Assembly (NCBI GenBank): GCA_018260475.1
Contig: JAGLBA010000006.1
Coordinates: forward strand, 42,940 to 106,939
Direction: 5' to 3'
Length of the DNA stretch: 64,000 bases
Source: Chryseobacterium sp.
Lineage (GTDB): Bacteria > Bacteroidota > Bacteroidia > Flavobacteriales > Weeksellaceae
In this document: one piece after another, positions 1 through 9,409 of the stretch
How the letters are laid out: each line of letters opens with the position of its first letter
Position numbering within the stretch: the first letter of the stretch is position 1
Notes under the pieces: generated by a model
Database searches by the model: none
What the model was told of the DNA's origin: nothing
The model's input: only the letters and a program-made list of their open reading frames with translations
Program-made: the position numbers and the translations under genes

Positions 1-355
1 GGTCGTTGTCTAAAGTGGCTACTAAATCGGAAATCTGCACAATATATTTTCCATACATCTCTTTTAACCATACCCTTCCCAAAAAAAACATTACAGCACA
101 ACTGACTACAAAAGAAATCACCAACATGAATGTAGCACCGGCGTATCCTTTGTCCGGCGAATACATGATGATGTACATCCCTAAAAAAATAGGTACAAAA
201 GCAAGATAGTAAGATTTATAATGCTCTGTGTTCAGCACAAGTTCATAGCGGAGATTCAATAAATTGTGATAAGTTTTAAAACTTTGCGTGCTTAACTTTT
301 TATATAGAGAATAAAATTTTATAAAATAATAGACAACCACAAAAATCATTACCAT
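1..355 (-). CDS. Partial membrane protein, cut by window edge
   Basis: The minus strand has an open frame with no stop running off the left edge. It encodes a hydrophobic protein: a first membrane segment (LAVWFMVMIFVVVYYF), a basic/aromatic stretch (FIKFYSLYKKLS), then two more hydrophobic segments (LAFVPIFLGMYIIMY and MLVISFVVSCAVMFFLG). The first in-frame ATG is at 355. The frame stays open upstream to a TGA near 430, so the N-terminus is uncertain. The layout resembles small flavobacterial membrane proteins with an N-terminal soluble helix, which would be missing here, so 5-prime truncation is possible. Function unknown. Confidence 0.5.
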   Translation of the reverse strand, partial: MVMIFVVVYYFIKFYSLYKKLSTQSFKTYHNLLNLRYELVLNTEHYKSYYLAFVPIFLGMYIIMYSPDKGYAGATFMLVISFVVSCAVMFFLGRVWLKEMYGKYIVQISDLVATLDND

Positions 356-816
356 AAACCAAACTGCTAATTGTAATAACTGCTGTGCATGATAATTTTT
401 TAAAATCGAAAAAAAATTTAGAGCAAGATAAAAAATTCAAAGTCATCATACACGCGAAGTGCAGAATTTCTTTAAATTTGCACTATACAGGTACTATTTA
501 TACACGAAAAATTTGCTTAGGAATTGAGGTAAAACTTATCGAACAATGGCTTCGGCACGGTTTGCGGAGGTTGCACATCGTATAATTTTAAAGGGAAAGC
601 GACAGTTTTCACTTTGCCACTTCAATATTTTTTTCCCGAGGCAGATGACGATTTCTAACTTTAAAGACGATTTTCATGGTGCTTTCTACTGTCCGGATTA
701 GCAAAATGAAGAGGTGGCATACCTATAGCCCACATTATTTGGTTTTTGATTCAATTTTTACTAAAATCGGAACATAATTTGCATTAATATTATCATTAAA
801 CAAATATTTTAAATCA
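356..816. other. Intergenic stretch without convincing gene
   Basis: Short open frames occur on the plus strand (for example 385-585 and a frame starting with the ATG near 545), but their composition does not look coding and none resembles a known family. Part of the upstream portion of the edge membrane protein may lie at 356-430. A near-consensus Bacteroidota -7 box (TAATTTG) lies about 40 bases before the lipoprotein gene at 817. Nothing else is supported. Confidence 0.4.
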
Positions 817-1245
817 ATGAAAAAATTCTTATTAGTAGCGTCTATCGCGCTTATCGCAACGGCTTGTACAAAAAAAGAGGAAACCAGCGCAACAACTACC
901 GAAAATACGGAAGTTACAACTCCCGACACCACCTCTACAAATACTGTAACCCCAATGGATTCGGCAACTGCAGGATCCGCAACTGAAAATAACACTGCGG
1001 TGGAGGTTATCAATTATGTGAGCAACGACGGTAAAACGACTTTCAGTGGTAGTTACGATGTTCAAAATGAATCTCTTGCACTGAAAAATGAAACCACAGG
1101 CGAGACTTACGACATGAAGCGTGTCCCTGGAGCGAGCGGCGGACAGTATAAAGACGCTAAAGGTTACACTTTTACTGAGCACCAAGGAAAATTCTACTTC
1201 GGCAAAGATGGTAAAGACCTAATTACTGGAGAAATCAAAAAATAA
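817..1245 (+). CDS. Lipoprotein, MliC-like (C-type lysozyme inhibitor)
   Basis: This 142-residue protein has a lipoprotein signal peptide ending in LIATAC (lipidated Cys17). A Thr/Ser/Glu-rich linker (about residues 20-62) follows, then a compact C-terminal domain. That domain has the order of the MliC/PliC fold: a DGKTTFSGSYD strand, a TYDMKRVPGASGGQYKDAKGY core and a KFYFGKDGK end. MliC proteins are periplasmic lipoproteins that block C-type lysozymes. The assignment rests on motif order, not on an alignment. The gene stands alone and is followed by a clear intrinsic terminator. Confidence 0.65.
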   Translation: MKKFLLVASIALIATACTKKEETSATTTENTEVTTPDTTSTNTVTPMDSATAGSATENNTAVEVINYVSNDGKTTFSGSYDVQNESLALKNETTGETYDMKRVPGASGGQYKDAKGYTFTEHQGKFYFGKDGKDLITGEIKK

Positions 1246-1267
1246 TTATTTTCTTACAATATAAATA

Positions 1268-1300
1268 AAATGCACCTTACGAAAAGGTGCATTTTTTTTA
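1268..1300 (+). terminator. Intrinsic terminator of MliC-like lipoprotein gene
   Basis: An 11-bp stem (AAATGCACCTT pairing with AAGGTGCATTT) with a short loop runs into a T tract, 22 bases after the stop codon. Confidence 0.85.
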
Positions 1301-1563
1301 TTTAAAAATAGGTGTTATTCTTCTGTTTATTTTGACTTGATAAAATGAACAGATACAGCTTTTGTTACTCAATAGCGTTCTCAAACCTTTTGTTGTGAGG
1401 TAGAAATTTCTATTTTGACTTGCAAATTTTTAAATTGTTTTTTATCATTCTTGCGAACCTATTTTTTAATTTTAATATCAATTGCTGAGACAAATTACTA
1501 ATATTTAAATATTCATTAAGCTTTTATATAATCTCCAGAAATTATCCGCAGTTGTTGTTGGTA
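1301..1563. other. Intergenic, nothing recognised
   Basis: AT-rich sequence between the lipoprotein terminator and the end of the convergent hypothetical gene. No open frame, repeat or promoter of note was found on either strand. Confidence 0.4.
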
Positions 1564-1938
1564 TCAACCTAGAGCTTTTTTTATTGAAATTTTCAGGACA
1601 TTCAAGAACACCAATATCAATAGAAAATTCTGAAGAAAGTAATTCCAACTGAATTTTGACATCACTACTACATCCACTTGTTCTTTGCCGATATAATAGC
1701 TTATTTCAAAGATTTGCCTTGGGAAGCCGTATCGTTTTCCGCAATACATACCACTGCAAAAATCTTCTGAATAAAATGCAGTTGCAGCTGTAATCACCAA
1801 CGCCATAACGATCAATGGTATACTTAAAAACTCCTTTATATTTCGTTTTTTAATTTTAATTAAAACCAAATAGACCGCCAATAAAATGACGAATGAAATA
1901 ATGAAATGATTGAAAGTAAAATGGGTGTGGATATTCAT
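1564..1938 (-). CDS. Hypothetical small membrane protein
   Basis: The 124-residue product has three predicted membrane segments: about residues 11-27 (FIISFVILLAVYLVLI), 39-55 (IPLIVMALVITAATAFY) and 101-117 (FLQNFLLILVFLNVLKI). A Cys/Gly/Tyr-rich loop (FCSGMYCGKRYG) lies after the second segment, and the N-terminus is His-rich (MNIHTHFTFNHF). No family was recognised. It starts 8 bases after the end of the upstream nuclease-like gene on the same strand, so the two are probably cotranscribed and may be functionally linked. Confidence 0.55.
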   Translation of the reverse strand: MNIHTHFTFNHFIISFVILLAVYLVLIKIKKRNIKEFLSIPLIVMALVITAATAFYSEDFCSGMYCGKRYGFPRQIFEISYYIGKEQVDVVVMSKFSWNYFLQNFLLILVFLNVLKISIKKALG

Positions 1939-1946
1939 AAAAATAT

Positions 1947-3020
1947 TTATTCGTAATTTTTAATTGTTGTTAGCAATTCATTTTTAAAATTATAAATTTC
2001 TTCTAAAGATGAAAGCAATTTTTTTTCTCCACTGTCTTTTCCATTATGAAAAAGTTCCAAATATTTATTTGCAGAATTAAAGTGCAAACGGCAAATCGGT
2101 TTCCTGTTATTATCATCTAAAAGTATCCCGAAATAAGACTGCGTGTCACGGAAAGCTATCCTATTTGCTGGTAATTTTTCTCTTAAGATCGCCTTTATAA
2201 TTTGAGACCCTTCGATTTCTTCTTCAGTTGTAATAAACTTCGGAACTTCGGAATTTTCATCAATAGACTCATTTTCTTGTTCCTGCTTTGATGGAATAGT
2301 TTCATTAATATTTAAAGCATTTTTAAGTCTAAAATTGATTGAATCATTAATTGAGTTTGAAAATGCTTTCTTTGTATAATCTTTAAATGTCGCTAGTCGT
2401 GAAGCTGTGAGAGTTTTATCAAAAAATCGATTGACCAATAGTCTAACAATTTCATCTGAAGGTTCTTGAAGTTCTTTTTCAAATTCAACACGGATCGCTT
2501 TTATATACTTTAATGCTTCGGCAGAATCTAGTATGCTTTCTAAGTTATACCCATTTTTTGTGAAATTTTCTAAAATCTTTAAACTAGTTTCTTTTAAATT
2601 AGATAAATCCAAAGTAAAAAATGGTTTATCATCCATTATATTTGGCTTTTCCAAATCAGCATAAAAATTATAGATGTGTCCGTTTGTTAAAACTCCAAAC
2701 CTTGATTTTGAAACATGGTAATATCTATGTAATTGCGAGTTATGTGCATTAGGAGATTCTTTCCAATGTTTGCATTCTATTATCAAAATTGGTTCGCCAT
2801 TATTTTTAATTACATAATCTACCTTTTCACCTTTTTTAGTTCCAATGTCAGCAATAAATTCAGGTATAACCTCGGTAGGATTAAAAATATCATAACCTAG
2901 AATCTGAATAAATGGCATCACAAAAGCATTCTTCGTGGCCTCCTCAGTATTAATTTGATCTTTAAGAGCATCTACGCGTTGATGCAATTGCTCTAGTTTG
3001 TATTTTAAATCTGCTTCCAT
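1947..3020 (-). CDS. Orphan nuclease with type I restriction HsdR N-terminal-like domain
   Basis: A 357-residue protein beginning with a coiled-coil-like helix (residues 5-25) followed by a PD-(D/E)xK nuclease core: Glu27 in the EATKNAFV helix, Asp68 in KVDYVIKNNG, and Glu82-x-Lys84 in LIIECKHWKE. This arrangement is typical of the HsdR N-terminal family (stand-alone COG4748-like proteins). The C-terminal half (about 230-357) carries an acidic linker and a small domain (RIAFRDTQSYFGILLDDN) also seen in such orphans. There is no helicase, methylase or specificity gene nearby, so this is not a type I R-M locus. A defence or repair role is inference only. It shares its strand with the small membrane protein downstream. 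Confidence 0.7.
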   Translation of the reverse strand: MEADLKYKLEQLHQRVDALKDQINTEEATKNAFVMPFIQILGYDIFNPTEVIPEFIADIGTKKGEKVDYVIKNNGEPILIIECKHWKESPNAHNSQLHRYYHVSKSRFGVLTNGHIYNFYADLEKPNIMDDKPFFTLDLSNLKETSLKILENFTKNGYNLESILDSAEALKYIKAIRVEFEKELQEPSDEIVRLLVNRFFDKTLTASRLATFKDYTKKAFSNSINDSINFRLKNALNINETIPSKQEQENESIDENSEVPKFITTEEEIEGSQIIKAILREKLPANRIAFRDTQSYFGILLDDNNRKPICRLHFNSANKYLELFHNGKDSGEKKLLSSLEEIYNFKNELLTTIKNYE

Positions 3021-3064
3021 ATTACTGCTTTTTATAAGTGCTAAGTTAATCTTTAAAATTAAAT

Positions 3065-5053
3065 CTATCCTAAAAGTTCTTCATCTACCAAATTCGGCAG
3101 CGTCACTTTTAGGTTTGGTTCCATTTCCATGGCGCGTTTTATGGCAAAGATAGCGCCTTCGTTTCTTGCCCAACTGCGGCGCGAAATTCCATTGTTCACA
3201 TCCCAGAATAGCATGGCTTTCAAGCGTCTGTCGGCATCTTCGGAGCCATCCAGAAGCATCCCGAAACCACCGTTGATCACTTCGCCCCAGCCAACGCCAC
3301 CGCCGTTGTGGATACTTACCCAAGTGGCACCCCGGAAACTGTCGCCAATCACATTTTGGATTGCCATATCCGCCGTGAAACGAGAACCGTCATATATATT
3401 GGAAGTCTCACGATACGGGGAATCCGTTCCGGAAACATCGTGGTGATCGCGGCCAAGAACTACAGAGCCAATCTCGCCATTGGCGATTGCCTTGTTGAAG
3501 GCCTCGGCAATTTTCATACGGCCTTCCGCGTCGGCGTACAAGATTCTCGCTTGCGACCCTACCACCAGTCGGTTTTCTTGTGCGCCTTTGATCCATTTGA
3601 TATTATCTGCCATTTGCTGCTGAATTTCTTCCGGCGAATTTTTCATTAATTCTTCCAAAATTTGCGTTGCGATTTCGTCGGTTTTTTGCAAATCTTCCTG
3701 TTTTCCACTAGCGCAAACCCAACGGAACGGCCCGAAACCATAATCGAAACACATAGGTCCCATAATATCCTGAACATAGGAAGGGTATTTGAACTCCCTG
3801 CCCAAAGTTGGATTCGCGGACATCACATCTGCTCCCGCCCGACTTGCTTCAAGTAAAAATGCATTTCCATAATCGAAAAAATAAGTGCCTTTTTTGGTGT
3901 GTTTGTTGATGGCGGCTGCATGTCTGCGAAGGCTTTCGCGCACTTTTTCTTTGAAGAGTTCTGGTTGTTCCGCCATCATAAGGTTGGATTCCTCGAAGCT
4001 TTGTCCGGCTGGATAATAGCCGCCTGCCCAGGGATTATGCAGCGAAGTTTGATCCGAACCGATATCTATTTTCAGACCTGCTTGGTCGAATTTTTCCCAT
4101 ACTTCCACCACATTTCCGAGATAAGCGAGGGAGACGGCTTCTCCCTTCTGCTGGGCATCGCGCACGCGCGCTACGAGTTCATCCAGATTCTCATGGATTT
4201 CATCTATCCAATTTTGTTCGTGGCGGATGTTGGTAATTTTTGGATTCACTTCTGCGCAAACCGTTACGCACCCGGCGATATTTCCAGCTTTTGGTTGAGC
4301 TCCCGACATTCCGCCTAAACCGGAGGTTACAAATAATCCCCCGACCGGACTTTTTTTGATTTTTCTAAAGGCATTCAAAACGGTGATAGTGGTGCCGTGA
4401 ACAATTCCCTGTGGTCCAATGTACATATAACTTCCGGCGGTCATCTGGCCATATTGCGATACGCCGAGAGCGTTAAATTTCTCCCAATCATCTGGTTTGG
4501 AATAATTTGGAATAACCATCCCGTTTGTTACTACTACTCTTGGTGCGTCTTTGTGGCTAGGGAAAAGTCCCATCGGGTGCCCGGAATACATGACCAAAGT
4601 TTGCTCATCCGTCATTTCGGAGAGGTATTGCATAGTCAGAAGATATTGCGCCCAGTTGCTGAAAACTGCTCCATTTCCGCCATAGGTGATGAGTTCGTGC
4701 GGATGTTGTGCTACGGCATAATCCAGGTTGTTTTGAATCATCAGCATAATGGCTTTTGCCTGCTGGGATTTCCCCGGATACTCCTCTATGGAACGGGCTT
4801 TCATCTCGTAATCCGGGCGGAAACGGTACATATAAATTCTACCGTATTTCTGCAATTCTTCCCGGAATTCTGGAATGAGTTCTGCATGAAATTTCGGATC
4901 GAAATAGCGCAAAGCGTTTTTCAGCGCGAGTATTTTTTCTTCGTCCGTGAGGATTTCCTTGCGTTTCGGGGCGTGGTTTATTTGTGGTTCGTAAGGTTTT
5001 ATCTGTGGAAGTCTGGTTGGGATTCCTTGTTTTATTTGTTCTTGAAAGGTCAT
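3065..5053 (-). CDS. hutU: Urocanate hydratase
   Basis: This 662-residue cytosolic enzyme converts urocanate to imidazolonepropionate in histidine degradation (EC 4.2.1.49), using tightly bound NAD+. Seen in the sequence: YGGNGAVFSNWAQY and MYSGHPMGLFPS near residues 125-165, RVVVTNGMVIPNY, YGQMTAGSYMYIGPQGIVHG, the glycine-rich GLGGMSGAQPKAGN of the NAD-binding region, and GPMCFDYGFGPFRW with the family's catalytic cysteine near residue 434. It is longer than the usual roughly 555-residue bacterial enzyme, matching the longer form common in Bacteroidota. hutH, hutI and hutG are not in the window. The orphan nuclease gene follows after 44 bases. Confidence 0.95.
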   Translation of the reverse strand: MTFQEQIKQGIPTRLPQIKPYEPQINHAPKRKEILTDEEKILALKNALRYFDPKFHAELIPEFREELQKYGRIYMYRFRPDYEMKARSIEEYPGKSQQAKAIMLMIQNNLDYAVAQHPHELITYGGNGAVFSNWAQYLLTMQYLSEMTDEQTLVMYSGHPMGLFPSHKDAPRVVVTNGMVIPNYSKPDDWEKFNALGVSQYGQMTAGSYMYIGPQGIVHGTTITVLNAFRKIKKSPVGGLFVTSGLGGMSGAQPKAGNIAGCVTVCAEVNPKITNIRHEQNWIDEIHENLDELVARVRDAQQKGEAVSLAYLGNVVEVWEKFDQAGLKIDIGSDQTSLHNPWAGGYYPAGQSFEESNLMMAEQPELFKEKVRESLRRHAAAINKHTKKGTYFFDYGNAFLLEASRAGADVMSANPTLGREFKYPSYVQDIMGPMCFDYGFGPFRWVCASGKQEDLQKTDEIATQILEELMKNSPEEIQQQMADNIKWIKGAQENRLVVGSQARILYADAEGRMKIAEAFNKAIANGEIGSVVLGRDHHDVSGTDSPYRETSNIYDGSRFTADMAIQNVIGDSFRGATWVSIHNGGGVGWGEVINGGFGMLLDGSEDADRRLKAMLFWDVNNGISRRSWARNEGAIFAIKRAMEMEPNLKVTLPNLVDEELLG

Positions 5054-5139
5054 AATTTTTATGTGAATTTTAATGTAAATACTGGCTTAAAGGTATTGAA
5101 AAAGCTGTATATAAGCAAGTTTTGTGAATTTCTCTGGCA

Positions 5140-5258
5140 GCGAATCCCGCGCGCCCCGGATAGGAGCGGCATCCTTTTTCGGGGGCGGAGCGGCGCCGAC
5201 CGAAGGGAGGCGGCGAAATGCACCCGAAAAAGATACAGCGGATAGCCGGAAATGGCGC
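5140..5258 (+). repeat. Dispersed intergenic repeat family A, copy 1
   Basis: About 119 bp starting GCGAATCCCGCGCGCCCCGG and ending AGCCGGAAATGGCGC. Copies 2 (42360-42478, inverted) and 3 (61729-61848) share both ends and differ in the middle. Here the middle can fold through ATCCTTTTTCGGG pairing with CCCGAAAAAGAT. No open frame is conserved between copies. Confidence 0.8.
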
Positions 5259-5302
5259 TCAAATCATCCGAAAAACCCTTAGCAAAGGGATTTCTGGGCC
5301 GC

Positions 5303-5328
5303 AAAAAAATCCCGACGATTGCCGGGAT
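5303..5328 (-). terminator. Intrinsic terminator of M13 peptidase gene
   Basis: Read on the minus strand: ATCCCG, an 8-base middle, CGGGAT, then seven T. It lies 23 bases after the stop of the M13 metallopeptidase gene. Confidence 0.8.
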
Positions 5329-5350
5329 AAGGTTGCTTATATTGGGTGGA

Positions 5351-7435
5351 TTACCAAATTTTTATTCTCTCTTCGGGTGCCTTGTAGAGTTTGTCGCCCG
5401 GTTTCACATCGAACGCTTTATAGAAGGCATCGGTGTTCACAAGCGGCCCGAATGCGCGGTAGAGCCCCGGGGAGTGCGGATCCGTCTTCACTTGGTTGAG
5501 TTGGGATTTTTCTGAAGCCAAAGTTCTCCAAACGGTCGCCCAGCTTAGGAAAAAGCGCTGATCCTGCGTGTAACCGCTGATGGTCCCTGGGTTTCCATTA
5601 TCTTTTAGGTACATTTGAAGTGCGTCGTAAGCGATATTTACGCCACCAAGGTCGGCGATATTTTCGCCATTGGTAAAGGTTCCGTTTACGAAAGTTCCTT
5701 TTACGGGTTCGTACCTATCATACTGAGCAGCAAGGGATTTCGTGGCTTTCTCGAAATTGGCTTTGTCTTCTTTGGTCCACCAATCTACGAGGTTCCCATT
5801 GGCATCGAACTGTGCACCGGAATCATCAAATCCGTGGGTGATTTCGTGGCCAATCACGGCACCTATTCCCCCAAAATTCACTGCCGGATCGGCATCGGGA
5901 TTGAAAAACGGCGGTTGAAGAATGGCTGCCGGGAACACAATCTCGTTGTTTTGCGGGTTGTAATAGGCGTTCACGGTTTGCGGCGTCATGCCCCACTCTG
6001 TTCTGTCCACGGGTTTACCAATTTTTGCCAAATCGCGCTGGTATTGCCAAGCGGCAACATTCTGAAGGTTGTTATAGATGGTACCGCCCTGATTGGCCGG
6101 GGTGATCGAAAGTTTGGAATAATCCTTCCAAGTATCCGGATAGGCGACTTTCACCATTAGTTTATTCAATTTTTCTGTTGCTTTTTCCTTCGTTGCCGGG
6201 GACATCCATTGCAAATTCTGAATGTGCATTCCGAAGCTTTTCTTCAGATAATCAATGAGTTCCACCATCTGGGTTTTGGCAGACGGCGAGAAATATTTAT
6301 CGACATACAGTTTCCCAAACGCCTCGCCCAAAACGCCATTGATGAGTTCATAACCTCGTTTGTTTTGCGCGCGCTGCTCCTGCTGTCCACGAAGATATTT
6401 GCCATAGAATTCAAACTTCTTGGCATCCAAATCCGAAGTAAGGTAGGATGCGTTGCCCGAGAGCAAGTGGAATTTCATATAATCCTTGATCACAGGAAGG
6501 TTTTTCGCCGTCAGGAATTTATCTAAATTTTTATAATAATTTAGTTCGCCGATGATTACGCGGTCGGTTTTCACACCCACTTTTTCAAGATAGGCAGGCA
6601 AATTTACTGACTTTACCATTTTTCTCAATTCCGGCATTGTTTGCGGGTTGTATTGCAGCGTAGAATTGCGGATTTGCTCATTGGTAAGGAGCGTTTGCGC
6701 CATTGTTTTTTCAAAATTCACAATGTTTTCCGCTACTGCCGTGGCATTGTTATAGCCCAAAGTGCCAAGCATGGTAGCGACATATTTGGTATATTCCTGG
6801 ATGGCTTCGGTGTTTTTAGCGTCTTTTTTCTGATAATAATCTCTACCCAAACCGAATGCTGCATCGCCAAGATAAACGGCATTCATGGAAGAGTTTTTCA
6901 TATCTGAATCTACACTCCAACTATAAAACGGATTATCGCCCTGCGGCGTGGCAGCGATTAGATAATTCTCTAAATCGGTAATGGAATTAATAGCGTCAAT
7001 CTTTGCCAGATCGGTCTTAATTGGAGAAATTCCATCTGCATTTCTCTTAGACACATCCATATAAGTCGCGTAAAGATCTTGGATCTTGCGACCTTCGGTT
7101 CCTTCTGCAAACTTATCGTTTAGCAAGGAATTAAGTATTTTCATGGAATTATTATCGGTGTTTTCACGAAGGATATTGAAACTGCCCCAAGACGATTTAT
7201 CTGCCGGGATCTTTGCAGTTTTCATCCATCCGCCATTCACATAATTATAAAAATCATCCTGAGGGCGCACTGAAGTTTCCATGGCTGTAAGGTCTAGCCC
7301 TTTCTCTTCTACTACCTGAGCCTGCTGCTGAACCGTAGTCTCCGTAGTCGTAGTAGCGGTTTTCTGCTGTGTTCCGCAGGAATTGATCGCCACGATTCCC
7401 GCCAATGCGAGAATGCTGATAATGAGTTTTTTCAT
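5351..7435 (-). CDS. M13 family metallopeptidase lipoprotein (PepO/neprilysin type)
   Basis: A 694-residue zinc peptidase with a lipoprotein signal ending in INSCG (Cys20) and a Thr/Gln-rich linker, so it is probably anchored in the envelope facing the periplasm or outside. The M13 N-terminal domain starts at about residue 47 (LDLTAMETSVRPQDDFYNYVNGGW). The catalytic domain shows the substrate-binding NAYYNPQNNEIVFPAAILQ, the zinc motif HEITH (about residues 528-532) in VIGHEITHGFDD, and the third zinc ligand Glu in ENIADLGG (about 590). It ends with the family's C-terminal W motif (ERIKIW). The ATG start is preceded by AT-rich sequence, and an intrinsic terminator follows. Confidence 0.93.
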   Translation of the reverse strand: MKKLIISILALAGIVAINSCGTQQKTATTTTETTVQQQAQVVEEKGLDLTAMETSVRPQDDFYNYVNGGWMKTAKIPADKSSWGSFNILRENTDNNSMKILNSLLNDKFAEGTEGRKIQDLYATYMDVSKRNADGISPIKTDLAKIDAINSITDLENYLIAATPQGDNPFYSWSVDSDMKNSSMNAVYLGDAAFGLGRDYYQKKDAKNTEAIQEYTKYVATMLGTLGYNNATAVAENIVNFEKTMAQTLLTNEQIRNSTLQYNPQTMPELRKMVKSVNLPAYLEKVGVKTDRVIIGELNYYKNLDKFLTAKNLPVIKDYMKFHLLSGNASYLTSDLDAKKFEFYGKYLRGQQEQRAQNKRGYELINGVLGEAFGKLYVDKYFSPSAKTQMVELIDYLKKSFGMHIQNLQWMSPATKEKATEKLNKLMVKVAYPDTWKDYSKLSITPANQGGTIYNNLQNVAAWQYQRDLAKIGKPVDRTEWGMTPQTVNAYYNPQNNEIVFPAAILQPPFFNPDADPAVNFGGIGAVIGHEITHGFDDSGAQFDANGNLVDWWTKEDKANFEKATKSLAAQYDRYEPVKGTFVNGTFTNGENIADLGGVNIAYDALQMYLKDNGNPGTISGYTQDQRFFLSWATVWRTLASEKSQLNQVKTDPHSPGLYRAFGPLVNTDAFYKAFDVKPGDKLYKAPEERIKIW

Positions 7436-7486
7436 TTTAAAAAAAAATTTATTTAATGTATAAAATTAAGAAAATTTGAGTTTATA

Positions 7487-7905
7487 TTAATTAAAATTAA
7501 TATAAAAACTGTCAGAATTTTTCACGCCGTCCAAAATATCCTGGAAATTGGTTTCGCCAGGATGCGGCATATTGGCATTGTAGATATTGCCATTTGGATC
7601 CAGCATGATGAACCGTGGAATCGCTTTTACAACAAGGATACTCAATGCACCCTTGTTGGCGATCCACCATTGTTGCGAATGAGATTCTTCATTTTTGATA
7701 CCAAGTTTTCATATATTTTTATCCTCATCCACACTCGCTGATAAGAAAACGATGTTGCCATATCGTTCATGGTTTTTCGCATTTGGGTAAGCGTCGGTTT
7801 TATCCTACTTGGAGCCAAAATCAGGTCGTCAAAAAGCCTTATGACGGGTTGAAATCGGGAATTACAACAATAGGATCCCACCGTGAAGGTGTCAAGTATC
7901 TTCAA
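7487..7905 (-). pseudogene. Decayed thioredoxin/TlpA-like gene
   Basis: One minus-strand frame reads as the C-terminal half of a TlpA/AhpC-type thioredoxin-fold protein: HERYGNIVFLSASVDEDKN, then SHSQQWWIANKGALSILVV, KAIPRFIMLDPNGNIYNAN and a normal TAA at 7487. It is interrupted in frame by TGA at 7709-7711 (where the family often has Trp) and TAG at 7805-7807. The WCxxC redox region cannot be read, and further remnants in other frames extend toward about 7960. An 87-residue open frame over 7642-7905 is a different frame and does not look real. The gene is therefore a relic. Confidence 0.75.
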
Positions 7906-8007
7906 CAGAAAGGGGTCTTTCAGATGAGGAGCTCGTAGTAAATCACCACGATTTCACGCTTGATCAACCTCACTTTTTCTTTTAAATACTTAATGAAATT
8001 AATCGCC

Positions 8008-9255
8008 TTAATGCTTTACCAGAACTTCTACCAAAGACTGAATGGCCTTCATGGAAACAAAATTCATGAAATCCTTGCGCTCCAAATGCGGCAAAAACAA
8101 GCGCGTGGTTTTCTCAAAATCGGCAATGCGTACGGAATAAAAGACCTCACCTACTTTGTTATCAAAAGTATCCTTGCCCGGTCCCGCTACCCCCGTGGTG
8201 GAAATGGCAATATCAGTCTTGAAAAGCTTCTGGCATCCCGCCGACATCTCTCGGGCGACTTCTTCGGATACGGGCGTTTTTTGTGCAATCGTTTTTTCAG
8301 AAACGCCTAAAATTTCAATTTTTTTGTGGTAATCATAAGCCGTAATCCCGCCGCTAAAATAAGCCGAACTACCGGACACCGAAGTAATCAACCGGGAAAG
8401 TTCGCCGCCGGTGCAACTTTCAGCCACAGAAATCGTAAGGTTTTTCTTTAACAAAATATCGTGCAAAATATCTTCTATACTTTCACCACTTTCCGAAATA
8501 ATACGATCCCCAATGAGCGGACGAATTTTGGAAACTTCTGCGTCCAGTTGGTTGTTTAGTGCAACTTCATCCACGCCTGTGGCAGTGAGTTTGAGCTTCA
8601 CGCGGTTGGCAATCGGGAGATAGGAAAGTGTTATGTTTTCCGGTAGCGCCAATTCCCAGTTTTCCAACGCTTCGGAAAGTTGGCTTTCAGGAAAATCGAC
8701 TACCGAAATAAACCTTGAAATCAAATAACGGGAAGAAAACTGCTCCTTTAAATAGGGTATAATTTGGTTTTTAATCAAAGGCTTTACTTCGTAAGGAACG
8801 CCGGGAAGGCATATTGCCGTCTTACCATTTTTCTTCATCATTATTCCAGGTGCCGTACCATTTTGATTTTTAAATACATGCGCCGAAGAGGGCACCTCGG
8901 CTTGTGGGCGATTGAGTTCCAACAAATGCGCACGCTGTCTTTTCTCCAAAAGCGTTCTCAAGTGTTTGAAAGTTTCGGGATCCAAAACCATTTTATCCTC
9001 AAAATATTCAGCGAAAGCCTTCTTGGTTTTATCGTCTTTGGTAGGCCCCAATCCGCCAGTCGTAATTACCAAATCTATATCAGCAAAGGCGTTTGCAAGG
9101 TTTTGTTTAATGGTTTCAACCTCATCAGAAATTGTGATGATTTTAGCGACCTGTATTCCTATGTTTTTAAGTTGCGCAGCAATGAAGTTGGAATTGGTAT
9201 CGACAGTGGTTCCGGAAAGAATTTCATCGCCAATGGTTATAAGTACGGCTTTCAT
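8008..9255 (-). CDS. cinA: CinA family protein
   Basis: A 415-residue full-length CinA. It has an N-terminal MoCF-biosynthesis/COG1058 domain (VLITIGDEILSGTTVDTN, VITTGGLGPTKDDKT) and a C-terminal CinA amidohydrolase domain (TISVAESCTGGELSRLITS, GGITAYDYHKK, ISTTGVAGPGKD). The family hydrolyses ADP-ribose and/or deamidates NMN to recycle pyridine nucleotides. The older competence name does not imply competence here. The gene is separated from the dead TlpA relic downstream and is divergent from lipA. Confidence 0.93.
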   Translation of the reverse strand: MKAVLITIGDEILSGTTVDTNSNFIAAQLKNIGIQVAKIITISDEVETIKQNLANAFADIDLVITTGGLGPTKDDKTKKAFAEYFEDKMVLDPETFKHLRTLLEKRQRAHLLELNRPQAEVPSSAHVFKNQNGTAPGIMMKKNGKTAICLPGVPYEVKPLIKNQIIPYLKEQFSSRYLISRFISVVDFPESQLSEALENWELALPENITLSYLPIANRVKLKLTATGVDEVALNNQLDAEVSKIRPLIGDRIISESGESIEDILHDILLKKNLTISVAESCTGGELSRLITSVSGSSAYFSGGITAYDYHKKIEILGVSEKTIAQKTPVSEEVAREMSAGCQKLFKTDIAISTTGVAGPGKDTFDNKVGEVFYSVRIADFEKTTRLFLPHLERKDFMNFVSMKAIQSLVEVLVKH

Positions 9256-9409
9256 TTAAATAAAATTTAGCTCAAATTTCGGATTTTTAAAGTTAAGTTC
9301 AACAAAAAAAATTCGCAACTTGTTCTTATTCTCATTCTGAACCTCAACCTTATTATCAACCTCATTTTTTTACCTATTTTTTTCTTAAATTTGAGTTTTA
9401 AAATTGAAA

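Noticed and set aside
385-585. 66-residue plus-strand open frame
   Set aside because: AT-rich, no family resemblance, and overlaps the upstream part of a better minus-strand frame.
735-1185. Two minus-strand open frames over the MliC-like lipoprotein gene
   Set aside because: They lie antisense to a gene with a clear signal peptide, lipobox and terminator, and their translations resemble no family.
7642-7905. 87-residue minus-strand open frame as a real gene
   Set aside because: A different frame of the same stretch reads clearly as a TlpA-like relic with stops, so this frame is a by-product.
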